A stretch of 64,000 nt of DNA. Origin: CAVQXR01 sp046330455. Lineage in GTDB: Bacteria > Actinomycetota > Thermoleophilia > Gaiellales > Gaiellaceae. Every line of letters starts with the position of its first letter. Position 1 is the stretch's first letter. Both the position numbers and the translations under genes were made by a program. Under the pieces are notes generated by a model. The model worked only from the letters and a program-made list of their open reading frames with translations, was not told the DNA's origin and did no database searches. Of the stretch, positions 1 to 11,103 are shown piece after piece. The stretch lies in NCBI GenBank assembly GCA_046330455.1, contig JAXLSU010000009.1, positions 114,529-178,528 of the forward strand, read 5' to 3'.

Positions 1-1
1 C

Positions 2-1381
2 GTGCCGAACGGCCCGGCGGCGCTCGAGGCGCACTTCGGCGTCCCGGCCGCCGGCGGGGTCCTCGTGACCGTGAACACCCGGCTCGGCAGCAGCGAGATC
101 GAGTACATCCTCCTCCACAGCGGCGCGACGTTCCTGATCCTCGACGCCGAGCTGGAAGAGCTCGTCGAGTCGATCGACCTCTCCGGCATGACGGTCATCC
201 GCGTCGACGACACGGGCGAGCCCGGCGATCCGTACGAGGACTTCCTCGCCGGCGCGTCGCCGGTTGAGCCGGAGAGCTGGCTCGAGGACGAGGAGGAGCT
301 GATCTCGATCAACTACACGTCGGGAACGACCGGGCGGCCGAAGGGCGTCCAGTACACGTATCGCGGCGCGTACCTGAACGCGCTCAACGAGGCGGTCGTC
401 GCCGCCCTCACGCCCGACTCGGTCTTTCTCTGGCTCCAGCCGATGTTCCATTGCAACGGCTGGTGCTTCACGTGGGGCGTCACGGCCGTGGCCGGACGGC
501 ACGTGACGATCCGGAAGGTCGACCCCGACCTGATCTGGGACCTCGTCGCGGCGGAGAGCGTCACGAACTTCAACGGCGCGCCGACCGTGCAGCTCATGAT
601 TATCAACCACCCGAAGGCACACCGTGTCGAGCGGCCCGTCTACGTCATGGTCGCGGCCGCCCCACCGTCGCCGACGCTGTTCGCGCGCATGGAGGAGCTC
701 AACTTCCGGCTCATTCACGCCTACGGGCTCACGGAGACCTACGGGCCGTCGACGATGTGCCCGGATCAGGAGAGCTGGAGGGCGTTGCCCGTCGAGGAGC
801 GCTCGCGACGACTCGCCCGGCAGGGGCAGGCGCTTCCCTCGTCCGACCTCGTCCGGGTCGTCGACGACGAGATGCGGAACGTGCCGCTCGACGGCGAGAC
901 GATGGGAGAGGTCGTCTTCCGCGGCAACCTCGTCATGGCCGGGTACTTCGAGGACGAGGCGGCCACCGAGCAGGCCTTCCGGGGCGGCTGGTTCCACTCC
1001 GGCGACCTCGCGGTCTGGCACCCCGACGGCAACATCGAGCTGCGAGACCGCGGCAAGGACATCATCATCTCCGGCGGCGAGAACATCTCGAGCATCGAGG
1101 TCGAGCATGCGCTCGTCGCGCATCCCGCCGTCCTCGAGTGCGCCGTCGTCGCGATCCCGGACGACCACTGGGGCGAGCGTCCGAAGGCGTTCGTGACGCT
1201 GAGAGACGACACGGCGGTGACCGAGACGGAGCTGATCGAGTTCGCGCGGAGCCGCCTTGCCCATTTCAAGGCGCCGGACGAGGTCGAGTTCGGCCCGCTC
1301 CCGAAGACGTCGACCGGGAAGGTGCAGAAGTTCGTGCTCCGAGACCGCGAGTGGGCAGGGCGCGAGAAGCGGATCAACTGA
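2..1381 (+). CDS. Acyl-CoA synthetase (AMP-binding), 5' end cut by window edge
   Basis: ATP-dependent acyl-CoA ligase of the ANL superfamily, which activates a carboxylic acid through an acyl-AMP. Visible are the P-loop-like motif YTSGTTGRPKGV (about residue 104), the YGLTET motif, the GWFHSGDLAVWHPDG hinge region and the C-terminal lysine motif LPKTSTGKVQKF. The HCNGWCF segment is typical of the medium/long-chain fatty-acyl subgroup (FadD/AlkK-like); this is inference. The reading frame is open to the first base and the family normally has roughly 70-80 more N-terminal residues, so the true start lies upstream. It ends convergently, overlapping the MATE gene by 8 bp. Confidence 0.93.
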   Translation: MPNGPAALEAHFGVPAAGGVLVTVNTRLGSSEIEYILLHSGATFLILDAELEELVESIDLSGMTVIRVDDTGEPGDPYEDFLAGASPVEPESWLEDEEELISINYTSGTTGRPKGVQYTYRGAYLNALNEAVVAALTPDSVFLWLQPMFHCNGWCFTWGVTAVAGRHVTIRKVDPDLIWDLVAAESVTNFNGAPTVQLMIINHPKAHRVERPVYVMVAAAPPSPTLFARMEELNFRLIHAYGLTETYGPSTMCPDQESWRALPVEERSRRLARQGQALPSSDLVRVVDDEMRNVPLDGETMGEVVFRGNLVMAGYFEDEAATEQAFRGGWFHSGDLAVWHPDGNIELRDRGKDIIISGGENISSIEVEHALVAHPAVLECAVVAIPDDHWGERPKAFVTLRDDTAVTETELIEFARSRLAHFKAPDEVEFGPLPKTSTGKVQKFVLRDREWAGREKRIN

Positions 1382-2747
1382 CCGCGGCGGGCCCGTCCCC
1401 CCAGCCGGTGACCTGCCAGCGACCCTGGGCGAAGCGGACGCCGAGCAACGCCACGCGGACAGCGAGGAGCGCGAGGACGGCGAGCCAGACCCCGAGCAGG
1501 CTCCAGCCGGCCGCGAGCGTCGCGAGCGAGAGACCCGCCGAGACCGCGAACGCGGCGACCATCGACCACATCAAGTAGCGACCGTCCCCGGCGCCGATGA
1601 GGATCCCGTCGAGCGCGAACGCCGCACCGCCGAGGGGCTGCATCAACGCGAACACGAGCCAGACGAGCGCAACCTGATCGAGCACCGTGGGATCGTCCGC
1701 GAACGCGTGGGGCAGCAGGTCCGCGAGACCGACGAGCACTGCGGCGAGGAGCCCGCCGGCGGCGACCGAGAGCACGATCATCCGCTTGCCGGCCGCGAAG
1801 GCCTCGTGTGCGTCGCCGGCTCCGAGCGCCTGGCCGACGAGGACCTGGCCCGCGATCGCCACCGCGTCGAGCACGAGCGCGAGAAAGAACCAGAGGCTGA
1901 CCACGACCTGGTGGCCTGCGATCGCGTCCGGGCCGATCCTCGCCGCCACGGCGCTTGCGACGAGCAGGGCTCCGTACAGCGCCGCCGTCCGCACGAAGAT
2001 GTGGCGCCCGAGCCGGAGCAGCACGAGGGCGGTGTCGATCCGCGGTCGGAGCTCTCCGGCGACCGAGCTCACGATGCGGATCACGAAGGCCGACCCCATC
2101 GCTGCCTGGGCGATCACGGTGCCCCAGGCCGAGCCCTCGATCCCCCAGCCGAAGCCGTAGACGAACACGACCTCGAGGATCGCGTTCAGGACGTTGCCCG
2201 CGACGAGGACGACGAGCGGGAAGCGCAGATCGGCGACCCCCCGCAGGTAGCCCTGCCCGCCGAGCGCGACGAACCCGAACGGAAGCCCGAGGGCCGCGAT
2301 GCGCAGGTAGGTGACGGCGAGGTCGGCCGTCTCTCCGTCGGCCCCGAAGAGGCCCACGGCGGGCTCCGCCAGACCGATCGTGAGACCGGTCAGGACGACG
2401 CCGATCCCCAGCGACAGCCAGAGGGCCTGGGCTCCGAGGCGTAGTGCGGTCGCGCTCTCGCCGGCACCCGACGCGCGGGCGACCTGGGCGGTCGTGCTGT
2501 AGGCGAGGAAGTTGAAGAGGGCGAACAGCCCCGCGAGGACCGCGGCCGCGATCCCGAGTGCGGCAAGCGGCTCGCGGCCGAGATGGCCGACGATCGCGGT
2601 GTCGACGAGCACGTAGAGCGGCTCGGCGGCGAGCGCGCCGAGGGCCGGTAGCGCCAGGGCGAGGATGCGTCGGTCGTACGGCGAGCGGAGGCTCAGAGCC
2701 CGCTCCTGCCGCGCCGGATCCGCACGGTCTGACGCTCGGCGGCTCAA
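1374..2747 (-). CDS. MATE-family multidrug/cation antiporter (DinF-like)
   Basis: Inner-membrane exporter of the MATE family, likely driven by H+ or Na+. At 457 aa it has the usual family length, and about twelve hydrophobic helices can be traced, in two halves of six. The first helix carries the family-typical PLYVLVDTAIVGHLG segment, and a GQALGAGD loop sits near the middle. The start is TTG at 2747, preceded directly by GGGGAGG; the spacing is unusually short, so a slightly downstream start cannot be excluded. The substrate cannot be read from the sequence. Confidence 0.9.
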   Translation of the reverse strand: MSRRASDRADPARQERALSLRSPYDRRILALALPALGALAAEPLYVLVDTAIVGHLGREPLAALGIAAAVLAGLFALFNFLAYSTTAQVARASGAGESATALRLGAQALWLSLGIGVVLTGLTIGLAEPAVGLFGADGETADLAVTYLRIAALGLPFGFVALGGQGYLRGVADLRFPLVVLVAGNVLNAILEVVFVYGFGWGIEGSAWGTVIAQAAMGSAFVIRIVSSVAGELRPRIDTALVLLRLGRHIFVRTAALYGALLVASAVAARIGPDAIAGHQVVVSLWFFLALVLDAVAIAGQVLVGQALGAGDAHEAFAAGKRMIVLSVAAGGLLAAVLVGLADLLPHAFADDPTVLDQVALVWLVFALMQPLGGAAFALDGILIGAGDGRYLMWSMVAAFAVSAGLSLATLAAGWSLLGVWLAVLALLAVRVALLGVRFAQGRWQVTGWGDGPAAVS

Positions 2748-2840
2748 CCTCCCCAGATCCCGCTCGTCGACGGTGGGCTCACGGGCGGGATCCGGGGCGG
2801 GTAGGCGCGGGTCTGGTCGGGCGGCGTCCGCGCATCCGGC

Positions 2841-3866
2841 TCAGCTGCGCCGGGGCGGGGAGACCCAGCCAGGCATGCGTGACTCGGGGTAGCGCTCCCC
2901 GTCCACCGCGCCCGCCGGAACTGCCAGGGAGAGCGCTCGTGCCTGCTCGTCTGTGAGCGACACGGCGGCCGCGCGGACGTTCTCCTCGAGATAGCGAACG
3001 CGCTTCGTGCCCGGGATCGGGACGATCCACGGCCGCTGGTGCAGGAGCCACGCGAGTGCCAGCTGACCCGGCAGGACACCGAGCTCGGCCGCGATCGCCT
3101 CCACGCGCGCGACGAGCGTGAGGTTGCGGTCGAGGCTCGCGTCGGCCCAGCGGGGCGCGCTGCGCCGCCAGTCGCGCTCGTCGAGGCCGTTCGTGTCCGC
3201 GTACCGGCCGGTGAGCATCCCGCGGCCGAGCGGGGCGTAGGGGAGGAGGCCAAGGCCGAGCTCCTCGAGCACGTCGAGCACGCCGTCCTCGAGATTGCGC
3301 TCGAACAGCGAGTACTCGCTCTGGAGCGATGCGATCGGCGCAACGGCGGCGGCGCGGCGGATGTCCTCCGGCCGGGCCTCCGAGAGCCCGAGAAAGCGCA
3401 CCTTGCCCTCGGTGACGAGCTCGGCCATCGCGCCGACCGTCTCCTCGATCGGGATCTCGGGATCGACCCGGTGGAGCTGGTACAGGTCGATCACCTCGAT
3501 CCCGAGCCGGGTGAGACTCGCCTCGCAGGCCTCCCGCACGTACTCGGGCCGCCCGCTGAAGCCGGCGTAGGTGCCGTCGGGCCCGCGGAGGATCCCGAAC
3601 TTCGTCGCGACCACCGCCTGCTCGCGGCGCCCGCGCACGGCCTCTCCGACGAGCCGTTCGTTCTCGCCCTGCCCGTACATGTCGGCCGTGTCGAGGAGCG
3701 TCACGCCGAGCTCGAGCGCTCGATGAATCGTGCGGATCGCCTCGCCGCGGTCGGGCACGCCGTAGAACTCGGACATGCCCATGCAGCCGAGCCCGAGCGC
3801 CGAGACGCGCAGGCCGCTGCGTCCGAGCTCGCGCTCCGGGAGGGCGCCGCTCCCGCTCAAAGCCAT
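2841..3866 (-). CDS. Aldo/keto reductase
   Basis: NADPH-dependent aldo/keto reductase of the AKR13/YajO-like type, 341 aa, with a TIM-barrel fold. The catalytic tetrad can be read: D of LLDTADMYG with its Y four residues on, K of VVATKFG, and H of LYQLHRVDP. The C-terminal IPIPGTKRVRYLEENV segment is the cofactor-binding signature. I use the ATG at 3866 because the protein then begins just before the conserved LGRSGLRVSALGLG strand; the longer open frame to 3956 lies over the neighbour. It overlaps the upstream gene by 10 bp, so the two are probably co-transcribed. Confidence 0.9.
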   Translation of the reverse strand: MALSGSGALPERELGRSGLRVSALGLGCMGMSEFYGVPDRGEAIRTIHRALELGVTLLDTADMYGQGENERLVGEAVRGRREQAVVATKFGILRGPDGTYAGFSGRPEYVREACEASLTRLGIEVIDLYQLHRVDPEIPIEETVGAMAELVTEGKVRFLGLSEARPEDIRRAAAVAPIASLQSEYSLFERNLEDGVLDVLEELGLGLLPYAPLGRGMLTGRYADTNGLDERDWRRSAPRWADASLDRNLTLVARVEAIAAELGVLPGQLALAWLLHQRPWIVPIPGTKRVRYLEENVRAAAVSLTDEQARALSLAVPAGAVDGERYPESRMPGWVSPPRRS

Positions 3867-4729
3867 GCCGGCGCTTCCGAGAGCCTCTCGCCGCACGAGC
3901 CGCAGCCGTCGCCCCCGGCCTTGACCATCTCCCCGCAGGCGCCGCAGCGAACCCACATCCCGTTCAGCCGCTCCGGTACCCAGACGCCGGTCTGGCCGCC
4001 GGCCGCGAACTCCGGTCCGAAGAACACCTGCATGGCACTACGATGGGCCTCGCTGCCACGCATCTGCCCGACGCTCTCGACGTCCTCCCACGCCGTGACG
4101 GTGAGCATCCGGGTGCCTGCGACCCCCGTGAAGGCCGAGATGAAGCCGGGCATGCCGAGCATCTCCTTCAGCGTGTCGCGCGACATCGCGCGAACGCGCT
4201 GCCTCTCGGCCTCGTCGTGTACCTCGAGCACCGTGAGTGAGATCGCTCCCGGCTGCGTTCCCTTCCCCGTCGTCACGTGGGTGCTCGTGCCGAAGCGGAA
4301 CGGGCCGAGCTCGCGCGGCTGCACGATCACATCGAGGCCGAGCTGCTCGACGAGCGTCCCCGGGGCGAAGTAGCCGTCCACCGAGTGAACGCCCTCACCG
4401 TCCGCCCGGATGAAGTCGGCGCCGGGAAGCGCGACCTCACGACCGGTCGGCGGCAGGCCGTGGAACGGCCCTGTATTCGTTCCCCGCATCACCCACTGGG
4501 CCGCGACCAGCCCGTCGCCCGTCAGCCCCGTGCTGACGAGCTCGAACGCGAGATCGGGGAAGGATGCGACGAGACCGGCGGCGTATTCGGCCGTCCCCGT
4601 CGCGTCGAGCCCCTGCGGAACGTTCGGGTCGCGGTAGACGCCTCCCGGAGCGAAGGAGGCGGCAAGGGCCTCGGAATCGTGGGCGTTCCAGGCGTCGAAG
4701 TACCGTTGCGCGGCCGCGGGGGCGTCCAC
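3857..4729 (-). CDS. SnoaL-like / antibiotic-monooxygenase-like protein with C-terminal zinc ribbon
   Basis: Three modules can be seen in 290 aa. Residues 1-130 look like a SnoaL-like NTF2-fold ester cyclase domain (RYFDAWNAHD, then VMRGTNTGPFHGLPPTG). Residues about 150-245 resemble an ABM-type ferredoxin-like dimeric domain (MLTVTAWEDVESV). The last 35 residues hold two CxxC pairs (CGACGEM and CGSCGERL), a probable rubredoxin-like zinc ribbon. The start is GTG at 4729 with GGGAGGAG seven bases upstream. It overlaps the aldo/keto reductase, so the pair may share a substrate. No specific reaction can be assigned; the fusion is unusual. Confidence 0.75.
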   Translation of the reverse strand: MDAPAAAQRYFDAWNAHDSEALAASFAPGGVYRDPNVPQGLDATGTAEYAAGLVASFPDLAFELVSTGLTGDGLVAAQWVMRGTNTGPFHGLPPTGREVALPGADFIRADGEGVHSVDGYFAPGTLVEQLGLDVIVQPRELGPFRFGTSTHVTTGKGTQPGAISLTVLEVHDEAERQRVRAMSRDTLKEMLGMPGFISAFTGVAGTRMLTVTAWEDVESVGQMRGSEAHRSAMQVFFGPEFAAGGQTGVWVPERLNGMWVRCGACGEMVKAGGDGCGSCGERLSEAPAWL

Positions 4730-4781
4730 TCGCTCCTCCCAGGGTCGGGGATCGGGTGGGCGAACGGTAGCGAAGGGGGCG

Positions 4782-4883
4782 TCAGCGTGCGGGCCGGCGC
4801 CAGAAGACGGCAGCGACTGCGGCGGCCTGCGCGATCAGGGAGAACGCGGCGATCAGCTTCAGCACCCTCATTGCCGACTCCAT
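4782..4883 (-). CDS. Possible small membrane protein (33 aa)
   Basis: A short open frame, MESAMRVLKLIAAFSLIAQ followed by a further hydrophobic stretch and WRRPAR. It has one plausible transmembrane helix and a basic C-terminus. ATG is at 4883; an internal ATG at 4871 has GGAG at a suitable distance and gives 29 aa. It lies in the otherwise gene-free 4730-5018 interval. The frame is too short for composition to prove coding, so this is a candidate only. Confidence 0.3.
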   Translation of the reverse strand: MESAMRVLKLIAAFSLIAQAAAVAAVFWRRPAR

Positions 4884-5018
4884 CGTCGGGACATGATTCG
4901 TTCATCGGCCGCGGATCCCTGTTTCTTGATCCCAACGGCACAATCTCGCGTCGGCGGGCGCACGCCTGCTCGACCTGCGAGACTGAGCCTCGATGAGCGG
5001 ACCGGCCGGTAGCGGGCC

Positions 5019-5990
5019 ATGAGGGCCGTCGTGTTCACGGGTGCCGGTGGGAACGAGGTCGTCACCGTCGTGGAGCGGCCCGATCCGGTCCCGGGCGCGG
5101 GGGAGCTGCTCGTCGCTCCCCGCTTCGCAGGCCTGAACCCGGCCGACAGCCTCCAGCGAGCCGGCCGCTACCCCGCCCCTCCGGGGGCCCCTCCGGACAT
5201 CCCCGGCCTCGAGGTCGGCGGCGAGGTCGTCGCCTGCGGCGAGGGCGTCTCGGCGTTCGGGCCCGGCGACCGCGTGTTCGGGATCGTGGGCGGCGGCGGG
5301 CTCGCCGACCGCGTCGTCGTCCACGAGACGAACGTCGTTCGCGTACCGCATTCCCTGGACGATCGGGGCGCCGCCGCCGTTCCCGAGGTGTTCATCACTG
5401 CCCATGACGCCGTCGTCACCCAGTGCGGCCTCGCGGCCGATGAGACGCTGCTCGTCCATGCCGGTGCCGGCGGAGTTGGGACGGCTGCGATCCAGATCGG
5501 CCTCGACGTGGGCGCGCGCGTGCTTGCGACGGTCCGGTCGGAGCGAAGCGCCGACGCGGTGGCCGGCCTGGGCGCGGAGCCCCTCGCGGACGAAGGCTTC
5601 GCGAGCGCCGTGCGCGAGGCCACCGGAGGTGCGGGCGCCGACGTGATCCTCGAGCTCGTCGGCGCACCGCATTTTCCCGGCAACGTCGAGGCGCTCGCCC
5701 ACCGGGGCCGGATCGTGGTCGTCGGTGTCGGCGCCGGGGTCGAGGCCGGGGTCTCCCTGATCGCGCTCATGGGGAAGCGAGCGTCGATCCGCGGCACGGT
5801 CCTGCGCACGCGCCCGCTCGAGGAGAAGGGCGCGGCTGTACGGGCGTTCGAGCGTGATGTCGGGCCCGGGCTCGCGGCCGGGCGGATCCGACCCGTCATC
5901 GACTCCGTCTTTGCGCTCGACGAGGTCGCCGCCGCCTTCGACCGCCTCGACGGGTCGGGCAAGGTCGGAAAGGTTCTTCTGGCGCTGTGA
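5019..5990 (+). CDS. MDR-family quinone oxidoreductase-like NAD(P)H dehydrogenase
   Basis: Medium-chain dehydrogenase/reductase of the zinc-independent quinone oxidoreductase (QOR/PIG3) group, 323 aa. It has the N-terminal GroES-like domain (GLNPADSLQRAGRYP) and a Rossmann domain with the HAGAGGVGTAAIQIG nucleotide motif. No structural-zinc cysteine cluster is seen, in keeping with the QOR group. It ends in IDSVFALDEVAAAFDRLD, typical of the family. The stop overlaps the start of the next gene, a sign of translational coupling. The physiological substrate is unknown. Confidence 0.88.
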   Translation: MRAVVFTGAGGNEVVTVVERPDPVPGAGELLVAPRFAGLNPADSLQRAGRYPAPPGAPPDIPGLEVGGEVVACGEGVSAFGPGDRVFGIVGGGGLADRVVVHETNVVRVPHSLDDRGAAAVPEVFITAHDAVVTQCGLAADETLLVHAGAGGVGTAAIQIGLDVGARVLATVRSERSADAVAGLGAEPLADEGFASAVREATGGAGADVILELVGAPHFPGNVEALAHRGRIVVVGVGAGVEAGVSLIALMGKRASIRGTVLRTRPLEEKGAAVRAFERDVGPGLAAGRIRPVIDSVFALDEVAAAFDRLDGSGKVGKVLLAL

Positions 5991-6493
5991 CCGGCGGCGC
6001 CCGCATCCCGTTCCTCGAGGGCCGGAGGCCCGACCAGATCGGGATCATCGTCCCGTTGCTCGACGAGGGCGTGCGCCGCTACTCCGCGCTCTGGGGTCTC
6101 GGCCCCTGGAGTGCCTGGACCTACGGGCCGAAGACGGTTCCGCACCTCGGGTACCGCGGTGGGCCGGGCTCCTACACGCTGCGGCTTGCGATCACCGGTA
6201 CCGGCCCGCAGATCGAGCTGATCGAGTCCGTGGAGGGCCCGAGCATCTACGAGGAGTGGCTCGAGGCGCACGGTCCGGGCCTCCACCACCTCGGGTTCTG
6301 GGTCGATTCCCTCGAGGAGGCGACGGCGCAGATGGAGGCGGCCGGCTTCGGGCTCCTGCAGTCGGGGGCCGGGTACGGGCTGCGTGGGGACGGCGCGTAC
6401 GGCTACTACGACACGCAGGGCGAGCTCGGCGTGATCCTCGAGGCGATCGAGCTCGTTGCCGAGCGCCGGACGCCCGAGGTCACCTGGCCCTGA
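5987..6493 (+). CDS. VOC-superfamily (glyoxalase/dioxygenase fold) protein
   Basis: A 168-aa protein resembling the methylmalonyl-CoA epimerase/glyoxalase branch of the vicinal-oxygen-chelate fold. Metal-ligand candidates include the His in HHLGFWVDSLEEA, a Glu in IELIESVEG, and the closing GVILEAIEL strand. GTG start at 5987 overlaps the stop of the oxidoreductase upstream by 4 bp. VOC proteins cover isomerases, lyases and dioxygenases, so only the fold can be claimed. Pairing with a quinone-oxidoreductase-like gene hints at a small catabolic or detoxification operon. Confidence 0.8.
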   Translation: MTGGARIPFLEGRRPDQIGIIVPLLDEGVRRYSALWGLGPWSAWTYGPKTVPHLGYRGGPGSYTLRLAITGTGPQIELIESVEGPSIYEEWLEAHGPGLHHLGFWVDSLEEATAQMEAAGFGLLQSGAGYGLRGDGAYGYYDTQGELGVILEAIELVAERRTPEVTWP

Positions 6494-6505
6494 GCGGCGT
6501 CGGCC

Positions 6506-6826
6506 TCAGCAGGCGGGCTTCCCGAAGGCCGGCCGGAGGTCGCAGGGGACGCGAAGCGAATCGGGCGGCTCCGCGGCGGCCTCGTCGACGCCGGCGTGCT
6601 GCACGATCCAGTAGCCGTCGACGAACCTGACCCAGACGGCGAAGCGGCCGCCGTTCCCGGGCCAGCGATACCGGCCGGTCACGAGCGCCCAGGCGCTGCG
6701 GCGCGTGCTGCGCCGGCCCTTCACCGCCGAGATCCCGCCGAGGCCGAGGCGGCCTCCCGCGTACCGGGTCGCCGTCATGACGGCCTTTCCCGGCGCGGGC
6801 CGTATCTTCGCGTCAGCCCGGGCCAT
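6506..6826 (-). CDS. Hypothetical small basic protein with CDLRPAFGKPAC tail
   Basis: A 106-aa protein not matched to a named family. The C-terminal half reads as an antiparallel sheet (ALVTGRYRWP, FAVWVRFVDGYWIVQHAG), a pattern seen in NTF2-like C-termini. It ends in PCDLRPAFGKPAC, whose two cysteines could form a disulphide. The basic N-terminus has no clear signal peptide. Base composition matches the neighbours. It lies tail-to-tail with the VOC gene, 12 bp apart. Confidence 0.5.
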   Translation of the reverse strand: MARADAKIRPAPGKAVMTATRYAGGRLGLGGISAVKGRRSTRRSAWALVTGRYRWPGNGGRFAVWVRFVDGYWIVQHAGVDEAAAEPPDSLRVPCDLRPAFGKPAC

Positions 6827-6861
6827 CGTCCCGGGAGCCTGCCAGGTCCCCGCCCGTCACG

Positions 6862-8355
6862 CTACGGCCGGCGAACGATCCGCGTCGTCGTCCCGGCGAA
6901 CACGGTCGGGACGCTCGGGAGCACGGGCTCGGCGACGGGGTCCCACACGCGGGGCGCGGGCGGAGGTGTGACGACTGCGGGCTGCTCGCGGCCGACCACG
7001 GCCTCGAGTGCCTGGACGCAGGAGGGATCGAATGCCGTGCCGCTCTCCCGGCGCAGCTGTTCGAGCGCCTGCGCACGCGTCCAGGCGACCCGGTAGACGC
7101 GGTCGGAGACGAGGGCGTCGTAGACGTCGCAGACGCCGAGGATCCGGGTCTCGAGAGACAGCGCGTCGCCGGTCGCGCCCCTCGGGTATCCGCTTCCGTC
7201 GAGCCGCTCGTGGTGGGAACCGACGAGCGCGCGGACGTTGGCCGGGAATCCACCGAGCTCCTCGAGGAGCTTCGCGCCGCGCACCGGGTGCTGCCTGACC
7301 TGGGCGTACTCATCGCCGGTCAGCGGGCCGGGCTTGCGCAGGATCCGGTCGGGAAGGGCGAGCTTCCCGATGTCGTGGAGCAGCCCGGCGGTTGCGAGGA
7401 CGCGCAGGCGACCTGGAGCGAGCCCGAGCTCGTCGCCGAGCTCGACCGCGAGCAGGGCCACGCGGCGGGCGTGGCCTTCCGTGTACCGATCCTTCTCGGC
7501 CAGACAGACGGTCAGGGCCCGCACGTGTGAGCCGAGAAACGCCTCCTCGGCGAGTACGAGCTCGACCGCCTTCAGGTCGCCGCTCAGCGGCCTCGAGGCC
7601 ACGCCGCGGTGCAGATCGAACGCCACGACACCTCCGACGAGCGCGATCCCGGCCACCTCGAGAGCGTGGCCGAGCCACCATCCGAGATCCCAGGGCCCGA
7701 GCGTCAGGGCGGCGGCGAGCGCGGTGGCGAGCCAGACGATCCCGGCCACGACCATCAGGTCCGCGGTACGCCGGGTCAGCCGCCAGGTGCGAAACGCGCG
7801 CAGCCCGAGCGCGAGGTAGAACGCGAGACCGACGGCCAGCAGGATGAGCGCTGCCGGGCTGAGCCGCTCGGGAACAGCAGGGACGAACCGGGGAGCGAGC
7901 ATGCCCACCGCGCTCAGGATCGAGATCGCCCCGAGCACGGCGGCGATCAGCCAGAGCAGGGGCACGACCCGCCGCGACCCGCTCCACCCTCTCACCGCCG
8001 AGAGCGCGAGCACGGCCCCACCGACGGGCAGGGTGGCGGCGCCGGTGAACGCCACGAGCCCGTTGTCGCCGACGAGCAACCCGGGCGTCGAGATGCCGTG
8101 GACGAGCAGGAGGGCCGCCATCACCGAGAAGGCGCCGCCGACGAGCACGACCCGCCCGTCCCGCCGCCGGGCACCGGCCACGGTCAGGGCAGCCGAGGCG
8201 CCCGCGGCGGCGCACGCCGCGATCGCGACCGCCGAGAAGTGCACGATGCCCGGGAGCACCACCGTCTCGCGCGCGAAGAAGTGCAGGGTCGCAAGAGGCA
8301 CGGCGCAGCTGACTGCGCTCCAGAACAGCATCGGCAGGAGCTGGCCCCGTCCCAC
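6862..8355 (-). CDS. Membrane HD-GYP domain protein (putative cyclic-di-GMP phosphodiesterase)
   Basis: The N-terminal 230 residues form about seven hydrophobic helices (a MASE-like sensor). They are followed by an HD-GYP domain, which typically hydrolyses cyclic di-GMP. Signature residues are HARRVALLAVELG, LLHDIGKLALP (the HD pair), HHERLDGSGYPRG (the GYP loop) and ILGVCDVYDALVSDR. The start is GTG at 8355. A proline-rich tail of about 45 residues (TPPPAPRVWDP) follows the catalytic domain. Membrane-anchored turnover of the second messenger is the likely role; activity is not shown by the sequence. Confidence 0.9.
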   Translation of the reverse strand: MGRGQLLPMLFWSAVSCAVPLATLHFFARETVVLPGIVHFSAVAIAACAAAGASAALTVAGARRRDGRVVLVGGAFSVMAALLLVHGISTPGLLVGDNGLVAFTGAATLPVGGAVLALSAVRGWSGSRRVVPLLWLIAAVLGAISILSAVGMLAPRFVPAVPERLSPAALILLAVGLAFYLALGLRAFRTWRLTRRTADLMVVAGIVWLATALAAALTLGPWDLGWWLGHALEVAGIALVGGVVAFDLHRGVASRPLSGDLKAVELVLAEEAFLGSHVRALTVCLAEKDRYTEGHARRVALLAVELGDELGLAPGRLRVLATAGLLHDIGKLALPDRILRKPGPLTGDEYAQVRQHPVRGAKLLEELGGFPANVRALVGSHHERLDGSGYPRGATGDALSLETRILGVCDVYDALVSDRVYRVAWTRAQALEQLRRESGTAFDPSCVQALEAVVGREQPAVVTPPPAPRVWDPVAEPVLPSVPTVFAGTTTRIVRRP

Positions 8356-8411
8356 CCCGCGTGTATCGGTCGGAACGAAGTCGGACCTGAGGTTGCTGCG
8401 ATACTGGGACG

Positions 8412-10453
<2,042 letters not shown>

Positions 10454-10454
<1 letters not shown>

Positions 10455-11002
10455 TGGACGGCCGTCGTCGGCGGGAGCTCCTCGGACAGTGGGGGCCGGT
10501 CGAGACCGACCCGCGCGAGCGGGCGCGGGCGAGCGCGCTCCAGGCCGAGATCGAGGGCGCCCCCGCGGCCGGCCGCCGGGTCGAGATCCGCCGCCGCCAC
10601 TTCCGGCCCACGGTCGACTCCTACGTCGCCTCGCTCGGCGGGCCGCTCCCGTACATGGTGCGCCTGCGGGAGATCGACCGGCTCACGCGCGAGGCCGAGA
10701 GGGCGCTCGGCGAACGCTGGCACCGGCTCGCGTCCGAGTGTGCAGACGACCCGTCGCGCTTCCCGGCGCGCTGGCGTGAGCTCGTCGAGCGCTGGAGCTT
10801 CGTCGAGGTGAACGACCTCGTCGACCGTCACAATCGCTGGTACCCGATCGAGGCCCGACTCGCGATGGACGTGAAGCGGCGCGACTACGTCTTCGTGAAC
10901 GGAAAGCCGTACCGCCAGGAGCCGCTCGACGCGGCCTGGGCACTTCGTCGCTTCCCGCCCGACCTCGCCGCGGCAGACTCCGGACAGGCGTCGCTCGGCT
11001 GA
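10454..11002 (+). CDS. Conserved hypothetical protein, charged and alpha-helical
   Basis: 182 aa, not recognised. It is rich in Arg and Glu, with long helical stretches (REIDRLTREAERALGERWHRL), several Trp residues and RHNRWYPIEARLAMD near the middle. There is no signal peptide or membrane segment. ATG at 10454 overlaps the YyaL stop (TGATG), and a GC-rich hairpin follows its own stop. Its place behind the YyaL-type gene suggests a shared transcript; nothing further can be said of its function. Confidence 0.7.
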
Positions 11003-11021
11003 CCCCGCCCTCCGGGCGGGG
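11003..11021 (+). terminator. Hairpin after the YyaL operon
   Basis: A perfect 8-bp stem, CCCCGCCC/GGGCGGGG with a 3-nt loop, begins directly after the stop at 11002. No T-tract follows, so it is either an actinobacterial-style terminator lacking the U-run or only an mRNA 3' end stabiliser. Confidence 0.45.
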
Positions 11022-11022
11022 C

Positions 11023-11047
11023 GGGCCGGATGAGATCCTGCCCCTAC
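11023..11047. repeat. Dispersed GGATGAGATCC palindrome, copy 1
   Basis: GGGCCGGATGAGATCCTGCC followed by CCTAC. One arm carries a mismatch. The same element recurs eight more times in the window, with the CCCCTAC tail in several copies. It lies between the hypothetical gene and the sensor-kinase gene. Confidence 0.7.
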
Positions 11048-11103
11048 GTGGTTGGGGGCGGCGTTGCTCGGTTGACCTCGCCCGCAGGAAGGAGGCACAC
11101 GGC

